Source of the DNA: Chrysochromulina tobinii
Taxonomy: Eukaryota > Haptophyta > Prymnesiales > Chrysochromulinaceae
Direction: 5' to 3'
Length of the DNA stretch: 16,035 nucleotides
Assembly: GCA_001275005.1 (NCBI GenBank)
Contig: JWZX01001959.1
Span: 1 to 16,035 of the forward strand
Shown: in pieces, positions 6,853 to 12,769 of the stretch
How positions within the stretch are numbered: the first letter of the stretch is position 1
How the letters are laid out: every line of letters starts with the position of its first letter
The notes under the pieces: generated by a model
What the model was told of the DNA's origin: nothing
Seen by the model: only the letters and a program-made list of their open reading frames with translations
The model's database searches: none
Position numbers and translations under genes: made by a program

Positions 6853-9800
6853 TCAGAGCTGCTCCCCGCCGACATCAAAGTTGGGTTCGGCCGTGTCCAT
6901 CAGGTTAAAGAGATCCGCGAGCACCTGATGAGGAGCGCCATCAGAGGTCATCAGAGGTCATCAGAGGTCATCAGGTTAAATAAATCCGCGAGCACCTGCA
7001 CGGCCGCCTCGTTCTGATAGCCGGACCGAATCGGCTTCTCATCATCCTCGCTCAACTTGACCACGTCGCTCAGGGACGTGATCTCGGGGGGATCTCGGGC
7101 TTTTGGCGAGAACTTGAGCTCGCGCCCCAAAGCGAGGAGCTCCTCCACCTGATGAGGAGCGCCATCAGAGGTCATCAGTGGCCATCTGTGGCCATCGGTG
7201 GCCATCGTAGGCCTCAGATTGAAAGCAGAGGCCATCAGGGGAGGATCACCTCTGATGATCATCAGAGGTCATCAGTGGTCATCAGAGGTCATCAGAGGTC
7301 ATCAGGGGTCATCAGAGGTCATCAGAGGTCATCAGAGGTCATCAGGGGTCATCAGAGGCCATCAGGGGAGGATCACCTCTGATGAGGAGCGCCATCAGAG
7401 GTCATCAGAGGTCATCAGGGGAGGATCACCTCGGCCGCGCAGAGGACCGACAGCACTTTGCCCCGGGCGAGCTGCCCCACCTGATGAGGAGCGCCATCAG
7501 TGGTCATCAGAGGTCACCAGTGGTCATCAGAGGTCATCAGAGGCCATCAGAGGTCATCAGAGGTCATCAGAGGTCATCAGAGGTCATCTGAGGTCATCTG
7601 AGGTCATCAGAGGTCATCAGAGGCCATCAGAGGTCATCAGAGGTCATCAGAGGTCACCAGTGGTCTTCAGAGGTCATCAGAGGTCATCAGTTGGCGCGGG
7701 CAAGCCCTACCCGACCGACCCGGCCAGCACGATGCACGTAGTCCGCAGCGCTGCCCACGATGCCCAAATTGAGGACGTCGGTCACCTGTGGGAAGTCAAG
7801 CCCGCGGTCATCAGGGGTCATCAGGGGTCATCAGGGGTCATCAGTGGTCATCAGTGGTCACCTGTGGGTAGTCGAGCCCGCGGGTCAAGTCAAGTCAAGT
7901 CAAGTCAAGTCAGGTTAAGTCAGGTCAAGTCAAGTCAAGTCAAGTCAAGTCACCTGTGGGAAGTCGAGCCCGCGGGTCGCCGCTGCGGTGGTGACAAGGA
8001 CGGAGGTCCGATTGCATGCAAACATCTCCATCACGCGCAGCGAGGACTCAAGGACCGAGAGCGTATTCGTGTCGTTATTGAGGGTCGCTTGCAGTCGACT
8101 CTCGGCAGAGGGGAGGAGCACGCTCAAACCCCACAGCCCTGCAGAACCGTCGCCGGTGACCGTTCCAAATATGGCACCCTGCAATCTCGAGGCGAGCTCG
8201 ACGGCGGCATTGGCCGAAGGCGCGAAGACGACGACGCGCGGTGGCTCGGTCTCCGAGTTGACTGCATTCATGGCAATCAGTGGGGCAATGAGGGTCATTG
8301 AGGGGCAATGAGGGGCAATGAGAGCGGTAATGAGAGCGGCAATGAGGGGCCATGAAGGACAATGCGGGGTAATCAGGGCATGCATGAGAGCGGCAATGAG
8401 GGCGCACCTGATTCGAATCGCTCGCGTAGGATGCGGCAGAGGGTCGCGACCGCAAGTTTGGGCTCCGTCACGACGTACCTGCATCCAAAGGGCAATCAAG
8501 GAAGTGATTGCCGTAATCAAGGAAGGGCAATCAAGGAATCTACTTAATCACTCGTGATTGACGTACCTGCATCCAAAGGGCAATCAAAAGGCAATCAAAA
8601 GGGCAATCAAAAGGGCAATCAAGTAGGTACGTACCTGCATCCAAAGGGCAATCAAGGAAGAACAACACTCAACAGTCAGAGGCCAATCAGCAGACAATCA
8701 GGGTGCACTCAGTCTGGGCATCGTGACGACGTACTCATGCGTCGCGCCTGCAGGCACTCGCTGCGCTGAGACCACCGCCTTGGTGCCCGCCGCAGTCGTG
8801 GCCAGCGATTCCACAGCTTCCAATCCCACATCCGTCCATCCAAACTCACTCACGAGCGCCGGCGCGCGCACCTGATGCATGCGAGCATCAGAGGCACCAT
8901 CAGTCGCAATCAGAGCACCGGATGCATGCGAGCATCGCAATATCCATCAATAGCAATCAATAGCCAATCATAGCAATCAAGAGCCATCCATAGCAATCAA
9001 TAACTAACCATAGCAATCAATAACCATCCATAGCAATCAATAGCCATCCATAGCAGTCAAGAGCGCACCCAGCCGTCCTCTACCGCGCGGCGTACAATCT
9101 GCGGCGAGAGCGAAGCCCCCACTAGGAGGGTCTGCGGCGGCGGCATGTTCATGGACCTACGTGCTTCGGCCATTCGGCGGAGCAGTACGCTCATCGCCTC
9201 CGACTGCGACGCCTCCGTCAAGCACATGTCCGCCTCGTCGATCACCATGTTGCGCACGTTCTGCAGCTGCAACTTGCCGCCCACGGCGACGCGAGAGAGG
9301 AATTCAGGCGTGCCCACGATGATGTGCACGCCCTAATACGGCAATTAGAGACGATTAGAGGCAATTAGAGGCAATCAGAGGCAATTAGAGGCACACCCTA
9401 ATATGGCACTATGGGTTGAGCGAATCAGCGGTCGTTTGTGGTCATCATGGAACTCAGGCGTGCCCCACGATTCAATGAATGGCGCACTCATGGGCACTCA
9501 TGGGCAATCCGAGGCAATTACCTTGAGTAGGTCGGGATCGAGAGTGCCGTCAGGCGCCGAGCCCGCCGTCAGCCCTTGCTCATCCCACAACCCAGCTACC
9601 TTAACGTGACGTGGTCCCTTGTACGAGAACATGTTCGCCTTGCCCCCGGGCGCGTAGCGTGATGGGTACGTGTACGGCTGGAGCGTCGGGTTCGTGGTGC
9701 CTCCACCGAGCAAGCGATAGCACAGCATCGACACTTGCACACCGAGCTGCGTACATGATCGATCAGTGGCAGTCCTTCCATGAGTGCACTCCGAGGCACT

Positions 9801-10646
9801 CCGCGGCACTCCGAAAGGCACTCAGAGAGGCACTCCGAGGCACTCCGAGACGGCTCCGAGGCACTCCGAGGCATGCCGACTCACCTCGCGCGTCGGCACG
9901 ACGATCAGCACGGCAGGCGTGGGCACTGCTGTGTCGGTCACGCCATCGGCAACGTTCTGGGCAGCCGCGCGGCGGCGTTGCGTGCCCTTCACGTTCGCGG
10001 CCTGCCGCCCGCCGTCGAGAAAGTTGGCCAAATAGTTGGACAAGTCCTCGGACAACAAGTCCTCAGACAGCTGCGTGAGCAGAGGCAGCACGTATGACAA
10101 GGTCTTGCCGCTGCCGGTGGGCGCGCAGATGGCGGCATCGTCGCCGCGTTCGGCCGCCCTGAGCGCGTGCAGCTGCACACGCGTTGGCAACGGCAAGCTG
10201 AGTCGCTCCAGCCGGTCGGCCAGCCAGTCGGGCACGCCGAGGTTGGTCCACGCCGCCTCGGTGGCGATGCCGGCACCATTGTTGAGGTCCGCACAGCGCC
10301 GGATGCGATCGCGCAAGTTGAGCGCCTCTGTGTAATCCTCCCGCTCCAGAGCAACCTGCAGCCGCGTGTGCAGCCAGTTGAGGTCCGCATCGACCTCCTC
10401 GGTGGCGTCCTCGTCAGTGTCGAGGCGCAGCACGGAGCTTCGTGCAACGGCTGGGCTGCTGAGCGTGCTGGGCCGGCTGCGGCGCACAACGCTCCCGTCG
10501 AGCGGCTGATGGAAGCCGCCTACGACCAGTAGCAACGCGCTCATCAAGGTGGTGCCGCGCAGCGGCCGTCGCATCGTGATACGTAGCATTCCAGGAATCG
10601 ACGGTGCGGCTCCCCGTGATGAGCCGACCTTAAAATAAGCGAGCAC
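6853..10646 (-). CDS. DEAD-box ATP-dependent RNA helicase, probably plastid-targeted (10 exons)
   Basis: Exons on the minus strand: 10646-9885, 9746-9522, 9332-9069, 8871-8735, 8478-8408, 8261-7954, 7785-7711, 7480-7430, 7148-6996, 6924-6853, giving 705 aa. In order: hydrophobic leader (MSALLLVVGG) and Ser/Arg-rich stretch; UVR-like helix LQVALEREDYTEALNLRDRI (about 96-115); Q motif ending LPTRVQ; Walker A APTGSGKT (175-182); PTRE|LG split by intron 1; KGVHIIVGTPEF; IDEADMCL (DEAD at 361-364); GASLSP in place of the usual SAT; VVVFAPSANAA; TTAAATRGLDFP (motif V); HRAGRVGR (motif VI, 607-614). All core motifs are present, so it is probably an active RNA unwindase. An insert in exon 2 (GGGTTNPTLQPYTYPSRY..ANMFSYKGPRHVKV) is typical of algal members as I recall them. 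Plastid targeting is inferred from the leader. The start could also be a later Met (residue 20, 25 or 35). Every junction was fixed by phase and motif continuity. Confidence 0.9.
6925..6995 (-). other. Helicase intron 9 (phase 0)
   Basis: A 71-bp intron. Its first 28 bases (GTGCTCGCGGAT..AACCTGATG) repeat the start of exon 10 with three changes. Three CTCTGATGAC units and the acceptor block at 6925-6944 follow. Confidence 0.9.
7149..7429 (-). other. Helicase intron 8 (phase 0)
   Basis: Donor GCCGAG|GTGATC. The acceptor block at 7149-7168 is identical to that of introns 7 and 9, and another copy lies inside the intron at 7379-7398. The body is the CTCTGATGAC minisatellite. Confidence 0.85.
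7481..7710 (-). other. Helicase intron 7 (phase 0)
   Basis: It starts GTAGGGCTTGCCCGCGCC, similar to the exon 8 start GTGGGGCAGCTCGCCCGG. The body is a CTCTGATGAC minisatellite. The acceptor block CTGATGGCGCTCCTCATCAG is at 7481-7500. Confidence 0.88.
7786..7953 (-). other. Helicase intron 6 (phase 0)
   Basis: It is flanked by copies of one segment: CGCGGGCTCGACTTCCCACA|GGTGAC (encoding RGLDFPQ) occurs at plus-strand 7951-7977 (exon 6 end), 7859-7885 (inside the intron) and 7783-7807 (acceptor). CTTGACTTGA and ACCCCTGATG repeats lie between. Confidence 0.88.
8262..8407 (-). other. Helicase intron 5 (phase 1)
   Basis: Donor GAATCAG|GTGCGC, acceptor CATGAATGCAG|TCAACT, chosen because only this phase joins FES to VNSETEPPRVVV. 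The body is CTCATTGCCC-type repeats. Confidence 0.75.
8479..8734 (-). other. Helicase intron 4 (phase 2)
   Basis: It starts GTACGTCGTCACG; exon 5 starts GTACGTCGTGACG. The acceptor block TTGATTGCCCTTTGGATGCA|G plus the first exon bases occurs three times (plus-strand starts 8472, 8560, 8629). Confidence 0.85.
8872..9068 (-). other. Helicase intron 3 (phase 0)
   Basis: It starts GTGCGCTC; exon 4 starts GTGCGCGC. The body repeats ATTGCTATGGATGGCT-type units. GATGCTCGCATGCATC occurs twice near the acceptor, followed once by CGGTGC and once by AGGTGC. Confidence 0.85.
9333..9521 (-). other. Helicase intron 2 (phase 0)
   Basis: Donor CTCAAG|GTAATT, acceptor CCGTATTAG|GGCG. It carries CTCTAATTGC repeats and a decayed copy of the exon 3 start: plus-strand 9449-9472 matches 9299-9320. 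A relic acceptor at about 9397 reads CATATTAGGGTGTGC on the minus strand. Confidence 0.85.
9747..9884 (-). other. Helicase intron 1 (phase 0)
   Basis: Donor GCGCGAG|GTGAGTC, acceptor TGTACGCAG|CTCGG. It splits PTRE from LGVQ. The body is an array of a 10-bp unit (CTCGGAGTGC on the minus strand, 9785-9875). No exon copy is visible. Confidence 0.85.
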
Positions 10647-10815
10647 TTAACGATTTGAAGATGTACGTCCACTAAAGACTTTCTCATGCACACCCCCATG
10701 TCGGTCGGCTCCTGGCGGTCCTAGTGTGAGATAGTCTCTTTTCCGAATATTCGTCTCGCGAACGGCTGAGCACGAGGGCGGGAGCCGCTGGTTCCGGCCT
10801 CTGGTTGCCCACTCT

Positions 10816-11353
10816 TCATGAGAAGTTGTAGTGCTTCTCGATCGGCTCCGTCACCTCCCAAATGCATGTCATGCCGTCAGGGAAGACGACAAGGTCGCCG
10901 GCTTTCACAGTGGTCGGCATGCACGAAGCCCACTCGCCTGTGGGCGTGACGAGCACCTTGCCCTTGAGGATATATGCGGTCTCGGTGCCGCTATACTCCC
11001 CTGCCGCACGCACGCGATTCATGTCGGTGTCAGCCCAAAGCACGTTGGCATCGAGCGGAGAGGGTCCGATCCCTGCCGGTAGACTTACAGTCGAACTTGG
11101 ACACGCCGCAGCCCCACGTAGACCACCTGCTCACACCATGCGTCCGGTCCGCATCCTCCTTCGCCATGGCTGTCACTTCGATCTCCGGCAGCGCCTTTGA
11201 CATGATTCGCCCTGCACGCGCAAGCGGCCGGGAGACTACTTCACGCAAGGCAGGCAAAGCAGCGTGCAGCGAGGTAGGGCGAGCGCAGAGCGGTGTTGGT
11301 TGAATGCAGCTGACGGAGCCGAACGTGGCCACGAGCCAGAGCGCGGCGCGCAT
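10816..11353 (-). CDS. Small cupin (cupin_3/DUF861 type), probably plastid-targeted
   Basis: Two exons, 11353-11089 and 11000-10816, giving 149 aa. The junction makes a Trp codon: GVSKFD-W-EYSGTETAYIL. Visible features are WGCGVSKFDW, the first cupin motif GTETAYILKGKVLVTP, the second motif VKAGDLVVFPDGMTCIWEV, and the KHYNF end typical of this family. The histidines that bind metal in classical cupins are absent, as is usual in this subgroup, so a reaction cannot be named. The N-terminus (MRAALWLVATFGSVSC, then a Ser/Arg/Ala-rich stretch of about 35 residues) looks like a signal peptide plus transit peptide, as used for complex plastids. It lies 169 bp upstream of the helicase start on the same strand. 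Its intron is an ordinary repeat-free one. Confidence 0.87.
11001..11088 (-). other. Cupin intron (phase 1), repeat-free
   Basis: Consensus donor GACT|GTAAGT and acceptor GTGCGGCAG|GG. 88 bp, with no tandem repeat, no exon copy and no shared acceptor block. It is a useful contrast to the other introns here. Confidence 0.85.
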
Positions 11354-11837
11354 TCACGCGAGAGCCTCGGCGACCTCGACCAAGTGGGAGCAAAAAGCCC
11401 GACGCTCGCCTACGAAGAAGAGTTCGCCGACCTGTGAATGATGTCGTGCCGAAAAAGCTGAGTACTTGCTCTCCAGCTGGCTGCTGGTGTAGGGGGCCCA
11501 ACGGCCTTGTTAATTCGTGCATGGGGGGATGCAGACGCGCCAGCGCAGCCCGCAGCGCGCGCGCGCGCCCCGCCCACGATGGGTGGTTTGGTATCGACGT
11601 CGATGTGTTGTTTCTGATAGATCTCTTCCTTGCAATGTTCCAAACAATTGTAAGGCATAGCGGGCCACGTGGACGAGTTCAGATGCCTCCCATGTCGCAT
11701 GTGGGGATCCGATCGCGTGGATCGCGGCGAGCATCGAGCGATTTCCGAGACAGAGAAACGAAACAGATCAATGTGTCAGTAGTGATTCAATCTTGTTGTA
11801 TCAGAAAAGGGATCCCTGCCTCGGAATTTTGACTATC
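11354..11837. other. Gene-free stretch between cupin and TLC gene
   Basis: It begins with the promoter region of the cupin gene (minus strand). Apart from the short channel-like segment listed separately, I see no supported gene and no tandem array. Confidence 0.5.
11578..11652 (+). pseudogene. Possible relic or single exon resembling an ion-channel S2-S3 segment
   Basis: The reading DGWFGIDVDVLFLIDLFLA resembles the S2-S3 region of cyclic-nucleotide-gated and EAG-type cation channels (pattern DxxVDxxFLIDxxLNF). The frame is open for 132 codons (11434-11832), but the flanks show no other channel part. A GTAAGG donor-like site follows at 11650. It may be a relic, one exon of an unseen gene, or chance. 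Confidence 0.22.
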
Positions 11838-12668
11838 TCAGCTCTGCTTGTAGTGCCCCTCAGCCCTCATCCGACCCAGCCCGTCGCTGTCGCGCCAGCG
11901 GGAGTGTAGCTTGCCCCAGATCAGCCACCCCCAGTACACGTTGAGGCCGTGCAGAGCGAGCCCGCCTACGAAGGCTACGTAGAGGACGCGCCCTCCGGCC
12001 ATACACGCGCCAAAGCGGTTCCGCGGCTCCGCGGCGCCGCGCACAAGGAAGATGAGCCAGAGCGCCGGGAGCATCACCAGCCGCAAGATCAAGAAGGAGA
12101 CGCCGAACGCGATGTCGATGGCGGCGTTGGCGCGCGGACCAAAGTCGACGCGGCGCAGGTTGAGGAAGATGCTGCTGATGTGCAGCGAGAGCGCGGCGCC
12201 CACGTGGTGCGCCACGTCCAGCCAAAAGAGCAGCGCGAGGAAGCCGCCGACAAAGGCGCCGTGCGCGATGAAAGATGGGTTGCCGATGCGCAAGGCGTCG
12301 CGGAGGTCGTGCAGCGCGTATCCCATCTCGGCGGCCGGGAGCATCCACGCGAGCTGCGAGGCAGGCGGCATGCACCGAAACGAGCGCTCCGGCTCAATGA
12401 CCTCCGCAGTCAGCGAGTCCATGGTGGTGGCCACGGCCGCGCCGATGCCCATCGCAGCGGAGTGCACCCACATGCGCGCGTCGAAGCCATTCGAGCCGTG
12501 CGCGCCGCACCGGGCGAGAACGCGCTGCACGACGGAGCTGGGCAAGCCGTCGAGCAGCCTGTGCGCGGTCGCCGAGGCGATGGCGACCGCGCCGATGGCG
12601 TAAACAGAGGGGCCTTCCATGTGAACGTTGCCCGACACACGCGACAAAATGTGTGTGAACGTTAACAC
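11838..12668 (-). CDS. TLC-domain (TRAM/LAG1/CLN8) multi-pass membrane protein
   Basis: One exon of 276 aa; a second Met at residue 17 (12620) is a plausible alternative start. There are about six or seven hydrophobic segments. Family-like features are EMGYALHDLRDAL (about 114-126), FIAHGAFVGGFLALLFW (133-149), DVAHHVGAA (151-159), LHISSIFLNLR (162-172; compare the xELSxxFxNxR block of TMEM56-like proteins), ILRLVMLPAL (194-203) and the closing LHGLNVYWGWLI (239-250). TLC proteins act in the ER or other membranes in lipid sensing, lipid transport or ceramide synthesis. The ceramide-synthase His-His-rich Lag motif is not clear here, so a non-synthase member is more likely. It is divergent from the lipase gene, with 101 bp between start codons. 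Confidence 0.85.
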   Translation of the reverse strand: MLTFTHILSRVSGNVHMEGPSVYAIGAVAIASATAHRLLDGLPSSVVQRVLARCGAHGSNGFDARMWVHSAAMGIGAAVATTMDSLTAEVIEPERSFRCMPPASQLAWMLPAAEMGYALHDLRDALRIGNPSFIAHGAFVGGFLALLFWLDVAHHVGAALSLHISSIFLNLRRVDFGPRANAAIDIAFGVSFLILRLVMLPALWLIFLVRGAAEPRNRFGACMAGGRVLYVAFVGGLALHGLNVYWGWLIWGKLHSRWRDSDGLGRMRAEGHYKQS

Positions 12669-12769
12669 GACACACGCGACAACCGGTGCTACGGAACTGT
12701 TATTGCCAAACTGTTTTTGCTTAATACACAGATGTCAAACTGTGGAAGATCGATGGCGGTCGGCCCCCG
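12669..12769. promoter_or_regulatory. Short divergent intergenic region (candidate bidirectional promoter)
   Basis: Only 101 bp separate the start codons of the TLC gene (-) and the lipase gene (+). It is AT-richer than the flanks (for example ACTGTTATTGCCAAACTG) and repeats CCAAACTGT / TCAAACTGT near 12706 and 12733. Shared regulation is inference. Confidence 0.4.

Noticed and set aside
6549-6878. A 109-codon minus-strand frame overlapping the helicase 3' end
   Set aside because: It is in a different frame from the helicase, has no recognisable domain, and has the mixed composition of flanking sequence.
6951-7690. Regular repeats that could be taken for a CRISPR array
   Set aside because: The units are about 10 bp, contiguous and without unique spacers, and they sit between coding exons of a spliced gene.
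7198-8301. A 367-codon open frame on the plus strand full of GHQRSSEVI repeats
   Set aside because: It reads through the minisatellites and helicase exons antisense. The helicase motifs on the minus strand explain the region.
11949-12665. A 238-codon plus-strand frame opposite the TLC gene
   Set aside because: It is the antisense shadow of a GC-rich gene; the minus-strand frame has membrane segments and family motifs.
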